The notes beneath the pieces are model-generated. The model saw only the letters and a list, made by a program, of their open reading frames with translations, searched no databases and had not been told where the DNA came from. A stretch of 64,000 bases of DNA from Streptomyces cyaneochromogenes. Lineage in GTDB: Bacteria > Actinomycetota > Actinomycetes > Streptomycetales > Streptomycetaceae. Location of the stretch: contig NZ_CP034539.1 in NCBI RefSeq assembly GCF_003963535.1, positions 10,230,001 to 10,294,000 on the forward strand, given 5' to 3'. Positions within the stretch are counted from its first letter, which is position 1. Every line of letters begins with the position of its first letter. Of this stretch, positions 50,559 to 59,160 are shown in pieces. Both the position numbers and the translations under genes were made by a program.

Positions 50559-51985
50559 GGGGGACGCACATCACCGGTAACACGGAGACGCTCGACGTCG
50601 TCAATCCCGCGACGGGCGAGCTGATCACGACCGTAACCGCGGCGAGCGAGCAGGACGTCGCTTTCGCCGCCGAGCGGGCGCACAAGGTCTTCGAGAGCGG
50701 CGTCTGGGCCGGCCGCTCCCCGCGGGAGCGGGCCGCTGTCCTGCTGCGCCTGGCCGACCTCATGGAGCGCGACGCCGAGCTCCTGGCCCGGCTGGACTGC
50801 GAGGACGCCGGCAAACCGATCACGGAGTGCCGCACGGGCGACGTACCCGGGGCCATCGAGTCGATCCGCTGGTTCGCGGAGGCGGCCGACAAGGTCTTCG
50901 GCCGCGTCGCCCCCACCGGTCACGACAGCCTGGGCCTGGTGAGCCGGGAACCGGTCGGGGTGGCCGCCGCGATCCTGCCCTGGAACTACCCGCTGGCGAT
51001 GGCCGCCTGGAAGGTCGGGCCCGCGCTCGCCGCGGGCAACTCCCTGCTGCTCAAGCCCGCCGAGGCCACTCCGCGTTCCACTTTGCACCTGGCCGCACTG
51101 GCCGCCGAGGCGGGCCTGCCGGACGGAGTGCTCACCGTGCTGCCCGGCCACGGCACCGTCACCGGTACGGCGCTCGCCCGCAACCCCCTCGTGCGCGCCC
51201 TGTCGTTCACCGGATCCACTGCCACCGGACGCCGCATCCTGGCCGGTGCGGCGGAGACCAACTTCAAACGGGTCTCCTTGGAGATGGGCGGCAAGAGCCC
51301 CCAGGTCCTGATGGCGGACGCGCTCGATTACGGCGACGAACTGATCGACAACATGATCGAGGCCGCGTTCCTGACCATGGGGCAGAACTGCACCGCCGGT
51401 TCCCGCGTCCTGGTCCACCACAGCATCGCCGAAGAGGTGCTGGACCGGTTCACCCGGGCCGCGAAGAGCCTCACCATCGGCGACCCCGCCGACCCACGCA
51501 CCCAGGTGGGGCCGCTCATCAGCCGTGCCGCCTTCGACCGGGTCGCGGCGGCGGTGGACGGCGCCCGCTCCGCCGGAGCCCACATCCACACCGGCGGGCT
51601 GCCGCACGGGCTGCCGCCGCGCGGCGCCTACTACCCGCCCACCGTGATCAGCCGGGCCCCGGCGGGCAGCGACGTGCTCACCAAGGAACTGTTCGGCCCT
51701 GTCGTCACCGTCCAGACCTTCACCTCGGAGGACGAGGCGCTGAGGCTGGCGAACGCCACCGAATACGGGCTCGCCGCCTCGGTGTGGACCCGCGACCTCG
51801 ACGCCGCGCTCCGGCTCGCGCAGGGCGTCGAAGCCGGGGTGGTCTCCGTCAACGCCTACAGCGAAGGCGACATCACCACACCCTTCGGCGGGTGGAAGCA
51901 GTCGGGGTTCGGCGGCGCGGAGAAGTCCACCGACGCCTTCGCGCAGTGGACCAGGGAGAAGACCATCTGGATCCGCACGCGGTGA
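50555..51985 (+). CDS. NAD(P)-dependent aldehyde dehydrogenase
   Basis: A 476-residue aldehyde dehydrogenase. The catalytic residues are in place: Glu243 in SLEMGGKS and Cys279 in GQNCTAGSR, the expected 36 residues apart. The cofactor region is ILPWNYPLAMAAWKVGPALA and FTGSTATGRR. It is of the gamma-aminobutyraldehyde/betaine-aldehyde-like type and would oxidise the aldehyde formed by the SDR to an acid. The ATG overlaps the SDR stop by 4 bases; TGA is at 51983-51985 within an 8-base tandem repeat. It is the last gene of the operon, convergent with the AraC regulator. Confidence 0.9.
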   Translation: MRGTHITGNTETLDVVNPATGELITTVTAASEQDVAFAAERAHKVFESGVWAGRSPRERAAVLLRLADLMERDAELLARLDCEDAGKPITECRTGDVPGAIESIRWFAEAADKVFGRVAPTGHDSLGLVSREPVGVAAAILPWNYPLAMAAWKVGPALAAGNSLLLKPAEATPRSTLHLAALAAEAGLPDGVLTVLPGHGTVTGTALARNPLVRALSFTGSTATGRRILAGAAETNFKRVSLEMGGKSPQVLMADALDYGDELIDNMIEAAFLTMGQNCTAGSRVLVHHSIAEEVLDRFTRAAKSLTIGDPADPRTQVGPLISRAAFDRVAAAVDGARSAGAHIHTGGLPHGLPPRGAYYPPTVISRAPAGSDVLTKELFGPVVTVQTFTSEDEALRLANATEYGLAASVWTRDLDAALRLAQGVEAGVVSVNAYSEGDITTPFGGWKQSGFGGAEKSTDAFAQWTREKTIWIRTR

Positions 51986-52016
51986 CTCGGTGACTCGGTG
52001 ACCCGGTAACCCGGTT
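51980..52016. repeat. 8-base tandem repeat between convergent genes
   Basis: CGGTGACT, CGGTGACT, CGGTGACC, CGGTAACC and a partial CGGTT follow one another from 51980. The first unit contains the stop codon of the aldehyde dehydrogenase gene. It looks like slippage-generated sequence in the short gap before the AraC gene. Confidence 0.7.
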
Positions 52017-52042
52017 GGCCCGCCGATGCGCGGGCACTCCCG

Positions 52043-53104
52043 TCACGGTTCCGCGCCCTCCTCGCGCAGCCGCGCCGGGGGCACCCCGTGCCAGCGGTGC
52101 ACCGCACGCCGCAGCGCTCGCACGTCGGAGAAACCCGCCTGCCGGGCGATGTCCCGCAGGGTCAGCTCGGGTCGGCGCAGCAACTGCTCGACCCGCTCGC
52201 GGCGCACTCCGTCGACGACCGCCTCGTACGTCGTGCCGCACTCGGCCAGCCGGCGACGAAGCGTGCGCTCACTGGAAGCGCGGCGTCGGGCCTGCTCGAC
52301 GAAGGACGGCACGTCGGGCAGGCTCTGCGCGATCGAGATCTCCAGCACCTCCAGCAGGTCCTGCTGATCGCGCCTCGACGCCACCTGCTCCTCCAGGAGT
52401 TCCACGACGGCGGTGTAGGTGACCCGGTCGTGGCCCGGCATCGGCCGCCCGGCCCATGCCGTCGGGAACACCAGGCGGTTGTGCGCGGCGCCGAACCGCA
52501 CGGGGCAGCGGAACAGGTCGGTGAACGGCCCGATGCGGCGTGGGGCGGGGAAGGCGAACTCGACGCTCTGCGGGGCGAACTCCTCCCCTGAACTCAACCG
52601 TGTGAGGGCGACGACACTGGCGAACGCCTCCTCCGCCAGGAAGACCGCGACCGCCGGATCGAGGGCGGGGTTGGGCAGCTCGGCCCGCAGCACGTAGCCC
52701 GCTTCCTCCTGCCCCGCCGACCAGACCACCATCGCCCCGGAAAGGTTCTGAAAGCGCACGCCCGTCTCGATGGCCTCCCGCAGCGTCCCCGCGGCCATCT
52801 GGGCGAACCCCAGCAGGCCCCAGGAGGTCAGGTGCTGCGCGGCACCCACCCGCAGGCCCAGATGGGGGTCACCGGTGAGCTCCAGCGCACGCCGGATGAC
52901 GGCACTGCCCTGGCGGTAGGAGACCCGCAGCGCCGCCGAACGCATCATCGCCTCGTCCAGCCCGACCCGGCTCAGCTCGGGCCGCAGGTCGACTCCGTAC
53001 CCGTCGGTGACCGGCGTGAGACAGCGCAGGATGTTCGGCGGGATGGTCGCCGAGGTGCTGCGGCTGGTTCCCGGCGACAGTGCCGGGGCGGGGCTTTCGG
53101 ACAT
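52043..53104 (-). CDS. AraC family regulator (VirS/OruR-like)
   Basis: A 353-residue regulator with an N-terminal Arabinose_bd-type ligand domain (DPHLGLRVGAAQHLTSWGLL, GFAQMAAGTLREAIE) and a C-terminal double helix-turn-helix of AraC type (RRASSERTLRRRLAECGTTY, TLRDIARQAGFSDVRALRRA, VHRWHGVPPARLR). This is the domain plan of VirS, which controls the FMO-containing mymA operon in Mycobacterium tuberculosis. ATG at 53104 has GAGGAA upstream; the frame extends further but less plausibly. It is convergent with the FMO-SDR-ALDH operon and may regulate it. Confidence 0.87.
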   Translation of the reverse strand: MSESPAPALSPGTSRSTSATIPPNILRCLTPVTDGYGVDLRPELSRVGLDEAMMRSAALRVSYRQGSAVIRRALELTGDPHLGLRVGAAQHLTSWGLLGFAQMAAGTLREAIETGVRFQNLSGAMVVWSAGQEEAGYVLRAELPNPALDPAVAVFLAEEAFASVVALTRLSSGEEFAPQSVEFAFPAPRRIGPFTDLFRCPVRFGAAHNRLVFPTAWAGRPMPGHDRVTYTAVVELLEEQVASRRDQQDLLEVLEISIAQSLPDVPSFVEQARRRASSERTLRRRLAECGTTYEAVVDGVRRERVEQLLRRPELTLRDIARQAGFSDVRALRRAVHRWHGVPPARLREEGAEP

Positions 53105-53196
53105 GGCGTTCCTCGTGACCGGGCTTTGCTCGCTGCCCACACACTAGAAGGGTTCTCGCCCGAGGCCGCCCAGGAGCATCCTGACTCTGATCGGCC

Positions 53197-54315
53197 TCAG
53201 TCCGTGCTGAGGGGAATCCGCAGCCGTACCTGGTAGCCGCCCTCCTCGGAAGGGCCCGACTCCAGGGTGCCGTGCAGGAGGTCGGCCCGTTCCCGCAGAC
53301 CCACGAGGCCCTGCTGTGAACCGGGGAGGGAGAGGGAGGGGCGTGTGGGCGGTGTGTTGGTGACGGTCACTCCGACGGCGTCGCCGTCCTGCCACAGCTC
53401 GATGCAGGCCGTGGCGCCGGGGGCGTGCTTGCGGACGTTGGTCAGCGCCTCCTGGACCGTGCGGTAGATGGCCCGCTGGGCGGGTGTGCCCACGGCGGGC
53501 GCAAGCTCACCCTTCAGTGCCGCGTGAGTGCCGCTTGATTCCACCAGTTTGCGCAGGTCGGCCAGGGTGGGCTGGGGAGTCAGCTCCGTTGCTTGGCCGC
53601 CGGAGGCGCGCAGGAGCGTGACCATGGTGCGCAGTTCGTCGAGGGTGGTGACGCTCAGCGAACGGATGGTTCGGGCGGCCTCTTTGGCGTCCGTGTCGTT
53701 GGTGGCGACCTGCAGCGCTCCGGCCCGTACGGCGATCAGGCTGACCTGGTGGGAGACGACGTCGTGCATTTCGCGGGCCAGTTGGGCGCGTTCGCGTGCC
53801 AGCACGGCCTGCGCGTGCAGTGCTCGCTCGTGCTCCCTGACCTCCTCGATCTCGGCCAGCCGCCGCGCCAAGTCCCGTCGTGTCTGGACGAGTTGACCGA
53901 AGAGGACCGGGGCGGCGGCGGTCGCCAGGCTGTACACGAAGAGGATCAGCGTCATGGTCCGGCCGGCCTCGGTGAGGTTCTCCACCGGCCACGGAGTGCT
54001 GCTCGCGACGGCGGTCAGGGCGACGCCCACCGCCAGGAGACGACGGTTCCGGGAGCGCTCGGCCAGGGTGAACAGGGCCACCACCGGAGCGACCGCGACA
54101 TCCTGCGTCAGCGCGACCGGCAGGGTGAGCAGGAAGACGCCCAGCGGAAAACGTCGCCGGAAAGCCAACGCGGCGCAGCCGATCGCGGCCAGCGAGACAC
54201 CGAGGCGCGTGTCGTCCCACAGGTTCAGCCACACGTCCACGGCTGCCGCCGCCACCAAGGCGAGGTCGACCACAGGCGCGGGCACACGCTTCCACAGCTC
54301 GCGGGTGCGGCTCAT
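53197..54315 (-). CDS. Sensor histidine kinase of a NarL-type two-component system
   Basis: A 372-residue membrane kinase. The N-terminal 145 residues contain four or five membrane helices with little extracellular loop (VDLALVAAAAVDVWLNLW onward). A coiled-coil linker leads to the HisKA_3 box AREMHDVVSHQVSL with His184 as the phospho-acceptor, and a HATPase_c domain ends the protein (VQEALTNVRKHAPGA, GLVGLRERADLLHG). This DesK-like architecture often senses membrane or envelope state. Its ATG overlaps the response regulator stop (4 bases), so both are made together. Confidence 0.88.
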   Translation of the reverse strand: MSRTRELWKRVPAPVVDLALVAAAAVDVWLNLWDDTRLGVSLAAIGCAALAFRRRFPLGVFLLTLPVALTQDVAVAPVVALFTLAERSRNRRLLAVGVALTAVASSTPWPVENLTEAGRTMTLILFVYSLATAAAPVLFGQLVQTRRDLARRLAEIEEVREHERALHAQAVLARERAQLAREMHDVVSHQVSLIAVRAGALQVATNDTDAKEAARTIRSLSVTTLDELRTMVTLLRASGGQATELTPQPTLADLRKLVESSGTHAALKGELAPAVGTPAQRAIYRTVQEALTNVRKHAPGATACIELWQDGDAVGVTVTNTPPTRPSLSLPGSQQGLVGLRERADLLHGTLESGPSEEGGYQVRLRIPLSTD

Positions 54316-54992
54316 CGCCCGGCCTCCGACCGCGGGCGCCCGTCGAGCAGCCCGGCCCGCTGCGCCAGCAGCGCGGCCTGCACCCGGCTGCTCACCCGAA
54401 GCTTCGTGAGGATCGCGCTGACGTGGTCCTTGACCGTGCCCGCGCCCAGGTGGATGCGCGCCGCGATCTCGGCGTTCGACAGCCCTTCCGCCACCAGGAC
54501 GAGTACGTCGCGCTCGCGGGCGGTCAGCAGGCGCACGCGGGCAGCCTCCTCGTCGACGGCCGTGTCGGTGCCGGGGTGGCTGTGCAGCAGGGTCCGGGAC
54601 GCCTTGGGGGAGAGCACCACGCCGCCGGCGGCCAGGGTGCGTACCAGGTGGGCGAGCTGGTCCGGTTCGGTGTCCTTGAGCAGGAAACCGGCCGCGCCAC
54701 TGTGCAGCGCGGTCAGGATGTACTCGTCGGCGTCGAACGTCGTCAGCATCGCCACCACCGGCGGATCCGGCATGGTGCGCAGTTCGCGCAGGACGGTGAG
54801 CCCGTCGACGTCCGGCATGCGGATGTCCAGCAGCACCACGTCGGGCTGCTCCCGGCGGACGGTCTCGACGGCGTCGCCCCCGCTCGCGGTCGCGACGACC
54901 TCGATGTCGTCGGACGCGCCCAGGATGAGCCCGAAGCCCGAGCGGACCAACGCCTCGTCGTCCACCACCACAACCCGCACCACCCGGTCCAC
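54312..54992 (-). CDS. LuxR/NarL family response regulator
   Basis: A 226-residue response regulator. The receiver domain has the acidic pocket VVVVDDEALV and phospho-acceptor Asp56 in VVLLDIRMPD, the switch residues in AMLTTFDADEY and lysine in FLLKDTE. The C-terminal LuxR helix-turn-helix is LTARERDVLVLVAEGLSNAE, IAARIHLGAGTVKDHVSAIL. GTG at 54992 is the start. The kinase gene follows with a 4-base overlap. The divergent acyltransferase-like membrane protein gene 189 bases away is the nearest possible target. Confidence 0.88.
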   Translation of the reverse strand: MDRVVRVVVVDDEALVRSGFGLILGASDDIEVVATASGGDAVETVRREQPDVVLLDIRMPDVDGLTVLRELRTMPDPPVVAMLTTFDADEYILTALHSGAAGFLLKDTEPDQLAHLVRTLAAGGVVLSPKASRTLLHSHPGTDTAVDEEAARVRLLTARERDVLVLVAEGLSNAEIAARIHLGAGTVKDHVSAILTKLRVSSRVQAALLAQRAGLLDGRPRSEAGR

Positions 54993-55181
54993 GCGCGCTC
55001 CGCCTCACCTTCGTCCCTGCCGTCCGGCCTTGCCGCCTCGACTCTAGAGCCCCGAAGAGCCCAGGTGGCCGGGCGAGCGGCGGCTCCAGCCACCCGGCGG
55101 GGTATCACCGTCCGGTCGGCAGGGGCAGCGCAGCCTTTCGCCGGATAACGCGTGGCCGGCCCGTCTTCCAGCCTCATAGGC

Positions 55182-56390
55182 ATGACACAGCACTCGAACA
55201 CCGTGATGCTCCCGGCCGGCGCGGAGTCGCCGACCCGCGACAGGGGTGTACCCGCCGACGGCACACCCGGCGTGGGTCGGCTGATCGGCGTGGACCTGGC
55301 CCGTGGCCTCGCTGTCTTCGGTATGTACGCGGCCCATGTCGGGCCCGACCCGAGCGAGGGCGGAGTGACCGGCTTTCTGATGGAGCTGTCCCACGGACGC
55401 TCCTCCGCCCTGTTCGCCTTCCTGGCGGGCTTCGCCGTCGTGCTCATCACCGGGCGGCGTACGCCGAAGACCGGCCGGGCCGGACGCCAGGCCGTCGCCA
55501 AGGTGATCATCCGGGCGGTGATCCTGCTCGCTCTGGGCACGGCGTTGACCATGACCGGCACCCCGGTCGAGGTGATCCTCGCCTTCTACGGCGTGTACTT
55601 CCTGATCGTCCTGCCGCTGTACCGGCTCAGTGCCGGCCCTCTGGCAGTGATAGCAGCGGGCACGGCTCTCGTCCTGCCCCAGGTGCTGTACGTGGTGAAT
55701 CCGGCGCTCGGCGGCGACGGATTCCCCACGCCCGGTGAGCCCGACGGCCCGCTGTCCCTGCTCTTCACCGGAACCTATCCGGCCCTGACGTGGATTCCGT
55801 TCGTCCTCGCGGGCATGGCCGTCGCCCGTCTCGACCTGGCAGCCACCGCCGTACGCCTGCGCCTCGCGCTGACCGGCATCGTGCTCGCGGTCATCGGCTA
55901 CGGAGGGTCCTGGCTGGCCCTCCACCTCGTGCCGGGTGCGCTTTCGGCGCTGAGCGCATCCGGGTGGGGCGGGGACCCGGCGAGCGCGTGGTGGAGCGAC
56001 ACGGCCGGTTACGACTTCGGTGACACTCCCTACTGGCTGCTGGCGGCCTCCCCGCACAGCGAGACGACCCTGTCGATCGTCGGCAGCACCGGCGTGGCGA
56101 TCGCCGTCGTGGCGGCCTGCCTCGCCGCCATGGACGCCTTCCCCCGCCTGCGCCGCCTGGCCGGGCCGGTCATCGCGGTCGGCTCCATGTCGCTGACGGC
56201 CTACGTGCTCCACATCGTCGGCATCCAGCTCTTGGGCATCGAGGAACTGCCCGGCTCGCCCCTGCATGTGCTGGTCGGCTTCATCGTGGGTGTCATGGCG
56301 TTCGCGGTGCTCTGGGCGCGGTACTTCGAACGAGGCCCGCTGGAGTGGCTGATGGCGAAGGCGACCGGCATCGCACGCCACATCCGGTGA
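55182..56390 (+). CDS. DUF418/DUF1624-type multi-spanning membrane protein (acyltransferase-like)
   Basis: A 402-residue membrane protein with about ten segments. It begins with a 30-residue cytoplasmic tail, then RLIGVDLARGLAVFGMYAAH, the starting motif of the heparan-alpha-glucosaminide acetyltransferase-like DUF1624/DUF418 group, followed by SALFAFLAGFAVVLITGRR. The C-terminal part (GSMSLTAYVLHIVG) resembles the DUF418 end. These proteins are thought to move acyl groups across the membrane onto surface polymers, but few are characterised. No ribosome site precedes ATG 55182, so the transcript may be leaderless. A perfect terminator follows. It is divergent from the two-component genes. Confidence 0.8.
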   Translation: MTQHSNTVMLPAGAESPTRDRGVPADGTPGVGRLIGVDLARGLAVFGMYAAHVGPDPSEGGVTGFLMELSHGRSSALFAFLAGFAVVLITGRRTPKTGRAGRQAVAKVIIRAVILLALGTALTMTGTPVEVILAFYGVYFLIVLPLYRLSAGPLAVIAAGTALVLPQVLYVVNPALGGDGFPTPGEPDGPLSLLFTGTYPALTWIPFVLAGMAVARLDLAATAVRLRLALTGIVLAVIGYGGSWLALHLVPGALSALSASGWGGDPASAWWSDTAGYDFGDTPYWLLAASPHSETTLSIVGSTGVAIAVVAACLAAMDAFPRLRRLAGPVIAVGSMSLTAYVLHIVGIQLLGIEELPGSPLHVLVGFIVGVMAFAVLWARYFERGPLEWLMAKATGIARHIR

Positions 56391-56426
56391 ACGGGACACC
56401 GGCGAACTCGCCCGCGGCAGAGCGCG

Positions 56427-56458
56427 GTGCCCGCCCGGGAGCCTCCCCGGGCGGGCAC
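56427..56458 (+). terminator. Strong terminator hairpin
   Basis: GTGCCCGCCCGGG (56427-56439), loop AGCCTC, CCCGGGCGGGCAC (56446-56458): a perfect 13-bp stem 37 bases after the stop of the membrane protein gene. Confidence 0.8.
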
Positions 56459-56469
56459 TCGCCTCGACT

Positions 56470-56755
56470 CAGGACGTCGTGCGTTGAGGAAGGCGGGAGT
56501 GAGGCGGATCTCCTTCTTCGCGTAGTCCGGCGCGAAGGAGGTGTTGAACTGCTGGTACGGAGTCCAATCGGTCGGACCGGCGTTGCCGCCGTCGGCGCAC
56601 TCGGCCTTCATCGTCGCCAGCACGTCACCCCGGAACTGCGTGGGGATGCGGAACGAACCGGCCGCTCCGGTCGTGCTCGACTGCGCCGGGGCGTCGGGGA
56701 TGCCCTTGGCGACGAAGGTGTCGCGCAACTCTGTACCGGCCGGGCGGCTGATCTT
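56470..56755 (-). pseudogene. Unidentified coding remnant
   Basis: A leftward frame reads ISRPAGTELRDTFVAKGIPD, APAQSSTTGAAGSFRIPTQF, RGDVLATMKAECADGGNAGP and ends KKEIRLTPAFLNA before drifting; a one-base shift there would give an immediate stop near 56470. It looks like the C-terminal part of a real protein whose start is missing, since no upstream start or ribosome site is found. The family is unknown to me. Confidence 0.35.
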
Positions 56756-56860
56756 CCGACGTGAGCCTCTATTCGGGCTTGGGGGAGACCATTATCGGCT
56801 CTTCGCAGTTGAGGGTGTAGCGCCGAGAATGTAGGGCTGTTGGACGGTTGGATGTGAGCG

Positions 56861-57307
56861 TCAGGAGGTGCGAGAGTTGTGGTTCTCGCGGTTGGCGAGG
56901 ACCTCGGCCATATGCGTCTGCGCCCAGTTTCTTAGCCCGCGCGTCATGTCGTGGAGCGAGCGGCCGAGGTCGGTCAGCTCGTAGGAGACCGTGACAGGGA
57001 CGGTTGGCGTCACGGTACGGGTGAGCAGACCATCGTGCTCCAGCGATCGTAGCGTTTGGGTCAGCATCTTCTGGCTGACGCCGGCCAGAAGACGAGCGAT
57101 CTCGGAGTAACGCATCGCCTTCGGAGCGTCTGCGTGTGCTGCACCGGGCTGGCCAGGGCTGTTGTCGCCGCCCAGCGCACACAGGACCAGGACGACCCAC
57201 TTGTCCGAGATTCGGTCGAGAAGCTGCCGACTGGGGCACCCTGCCAGGAACGCGTTGTACTCCACCTTGGCCTGAGCCCGCTTCTGGGCTGCCTTCATCG
57301 TCGTCAC
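56861..57307 (-). CDS. HxlR family transcriptional regulator
   Basis: A 148-residue winged-helix regulator of the HxlR/YodB type. A cysteine typical of redox-sensing members is in FLAGCPSRQLLDRISDKWVV, followed by the recognition region MRYSEIARLLAGVSQKMLTQ, TLRSLEHDGLLTRTV and VSYELTDLGRSL. A Gly/Pro-rich insertion (GGDNSPGQPGAAHADAPKAM) before the HTH is longer than usual. The GTG at 57307 is chosen because GAGAGG stands 8 bases before it. It is divergent from an aldo/keto reductase with a dyad between the genes, so it probably controls that enzyme in response to electrophiles. Confidence 0.86.
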   Translation of the reverse strand: MTTMKAAQKRAQAKVEYNAFLAGCPSRQLLDRISDKWVVLVLCALGGDNSPGQPGAAHADAPKAMRYSEIARLLAGVSQKMLTQTLRSLEHDGLLTRTVTPTVPVTVSYELTDLGRSLHDMTRGLRNWAQTHMAEVLANRENHNSRTS

Positions 57308-57338
57308 TGATCGCACCTCTCACCGATGGGTGGGTTAC

Positions 57339-57371
57339 GCACTCCCAAGTGCCTACTTCCCGACCGGAAGT
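57339..57371. promoter_or_regulatory. Candidate HxlR operators
   Basis: ACTTCC (57355-57360) and GGAAGT (57366-57371) with a 5-base spacer, and GCACT-CCCA-AGTGC at 57339-57352, lie between the divergent regulator and reductase genes. HxlR-type sites often have TACTT/AAGTA arms, and the first dyad is close to that (left arm TACTTCC, right arm GGAAGT). Confidence 0.5.
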
Positions 57372-57438
57372 TTCTCTCCAATGCTGATGCAGGGAGGCAG
57401 CAGGCGCCACCCCCAAGTGCACGACGAGAGGCAACACG

Positions 57439-58311
57439 ATGAGCAGAACGTCCCTCCCCCTTCCCGGCGGCATCTGGACTCTGGGTGACCTGACCGTCAC
57501 CCGGTTCGGCTACGGCGCCATGCAACTGGCCGGCCCGTGGGTCATGGGGCCGCCCGCCGATCGCGATGGTGCCCTGGCCGTTCTGCGTGAAGCGGCCGAC
57601 GTCGGTATCACCCACATCGACACCAGCGACGCCTACGGGCCGCGCGTCACCAACGAGTTGATCCGCGAGGCACTGCACCCCTATCCCGAGTCGCTGCACA
57701 TCGTGACCAAGGTGGGCGCGACCCGCGACGAACAGGGTGGCTGGCCTACGGCCCGGCGACCCGAAGATCTGCGCCGCCAGGTCCACGACAACCTCACGTC
57801 CCTCCGGCTCGACGCACTCGACCTGGTCAACCTCCGACTCGGCAACGCCGAAGGTCCCCAGCCCGGCTCGCTGGCCGAGGCGTTCGAGACACTCGTCGAA
57901 CTCCAGCAACAGGGCCTGATCCGCCACCTCGGGGTCAGCAACGCCACCGAGGAGCAGGTCACCGAGGCACAGAGCATCGCGCCGATCGTGTGCGTGCAGA
58001 ACCTGTACAACCTCGCCCACCGCCGCGACGACAAGCTCATCGACCGGCTCGCCACCGACGGCGTCGCGTACGTGCCCTTCTTCCCTCTCGGGGGCTTTAC
58101 CCCGCTGCAGTCCTCGGCGCTCTCGGCGGTCGCCGCTCGGCTGCAGGCGACACCGATGTCCGTCGCACTGGCCTGGCTGTTGCAGCGATCACCGAACATG
58201 CTGCTCATCCCCGGCACCTCATCGACGGCACACCTGCGCGAGAACATCGCCGGCGCGGGACTCTCCCTCTCACATGAGGACTTGACCGAGCTGGACGACA
58301 TCGGCCGCTGA
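57439..58311 (+). CDS. Aldo/keto reductase
   Basis: A 290-residue aldo/keto reductase with catalytic Tyr66 in DTSDAYGPRV and Lys91 in IVTKVGATR. The usual catalytic histidine position reads LVNLRLGN, as in the YakC/IolS-like and Tas-like groups where His is replaced. The C-terminal cofactor motif is IPGTSSTAHLRENI. It reduces aldehydes or ketones with NADPH; in an HxlR pair the usual inducers are reactive carbonyls or quinones. GAGAGG lies before the ATG. Confidence 0.86.
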   Translation: MSRTSLPLPGGIWTLGDLTVTRFGYGAMQLAGPWVMGPPADRDGALAVLREAADVGITHIDTSDAYGPRVTNELIREALHPYPESLHIVTKVGATRDEQGGWPTARRPEDLRRQVHDNLTSLRLDALDLVNLRLGNAEGPQPGSLAEAFETLVELQQQGLIRHLGVSNATEEQVTEAQSIAPIVCVQNLYNLAHRRDDKLIDRLATDGVAYVPFFPLGGFTPLQSSALSAVAARLQATPMSVALAWLLQRSPNMLLIPGTSSTAHLRENIAGAGLSLSHEDLTELDDIGR

Positions 58312-58413
58312 ATGCCCCAGAGCTGAACGGCCCACAAGCCAGGACCGAAGCCACCGTTCAACTTCCGTCCCCGGTCACCTTCGTGCGACAGGTCCCCGAG
58401 GGGGGTCCTACAT

Positions 58414-58590
58414 CAAGCCATCCGGCTTGACGAGCTCGGGCCCGACGTCACCCGTCAGCGACTCGCCCCGGATCGTGCGGTTCTCGCGTGCCGGGTCGTC
58501 GAGTCCGATCAGTGGTGCCGCCGCTGCGGTTGCGAAGGCACACCGCGTGACACCGTGACCCGGCGACTGGCGCACGAGCCCCTAGATGAT
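58414..58590 (+). mobile_element. N-terminal remnant of an ISL3-family transposase
   Basis: A frame reads RLDELGPDVTRQRLAPDRAV, LACRVVESDQWCRRCGCEGT and PRDTVTRRLAHEPL, then breaks off. The CRRCG zinc-ribbon followed by RDTVTRRLAHEPLG is the N-terminus of actinobacterial ISL3-type (IS1557-like) transposases. The long catalytic part is absent. Confidence 0.7.
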
Positions 58591-58700
58591 CAATTCCAAG
58601 GGATGCCTGCGGAGGGTGTGGGGTGGGCGGCGGCCGAAGCCACCGCGAGACGGTCAGGCGGCGGGCTGCCGACCCTGGTTGTCGAGGTGGCAGCGGGCGG

Positions 58701-59090
58701 TCAGACGTCAGGGTCGACTTCGGGGTGCGTGAACCGCACGGGCTTGCCCAGCGACCGGGCGTAGGCGATCTCGGCTCGGGTGCTGTCTCCGATGTAGTCG
58801 CCGACTACGAGCACCTCATCAGCGAGCCGGATCTTCGCCCGGTGCAGATCGTCGAGTCGAACCTTCAGCGCCTCGGCCTCGACAGGATCGGACCAGAGTT
58901 CGTGCGGCGACTTCATGTCACAGCCCGGTTTGACGACAATCTTTCCGGCTTTGGTCTCCCGCAGATCGGCCTCGTTCATCTCGGTCATGAAGCGGGTGGA
59001 GCCGCAGATCACGACGATACGGGGGAGGCTCAACAGCTTCTTCGCGTCGGCGAGCTTCTCCTCGGGGGTGAGCAGTTGCGGGTATGACAC
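58701..59090 (-). CDS. Small nucleoside 2-deoxyribosyltransferase-like protein
   Basis: A 129-residue protein with a flavodoxin-like start, RIVVICGSTRF, and a C-terminal DEVLVVGDYIGDSTRAEIAY, ARSLGKPVRFTHPE. This is the layout of the short nucleoside 2-deoxyribosyltransferase/DUF4406-type proteins found in phages and actinobacteria, which cleave or transfer deoxyribose on nucleosides or serve unknown roles. The start is GTG at 59090 with a perfect AGGAGG 5 bases before it. It is isolated between two transposase remnants, which suggests horizontally acquired DNA. Confidence 0.75.
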   Translation of the reverse strand: MSYPQLLTPEEKLADAKKLLSLPRIVVICGSTRFMTEMNEADLRETKAGKIVVKPGCDMKSPHELWSDPVEAEALKVRLDDLHRAKIRLADEVLVVGDYIGDSTRAEIAYARSLGKPVRFTHPEVDPDV

Positions 59091-59160
59091 TGGTTCCTCC
59101 TGGTGGTGTGGTCCAAGGGGTGCCTGCGAAGACGAGAACGAGGATGTCCAAGATCGTTTT

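Noticed and set aside
53197..55008. One 603-codon frame spanning both two-component genes, as if kinase and regulator were fused
   Set aside because: Its N-terminal part is the regulator read out of frame; the true regulator is in another frame with all receiver and LuxR motifs.
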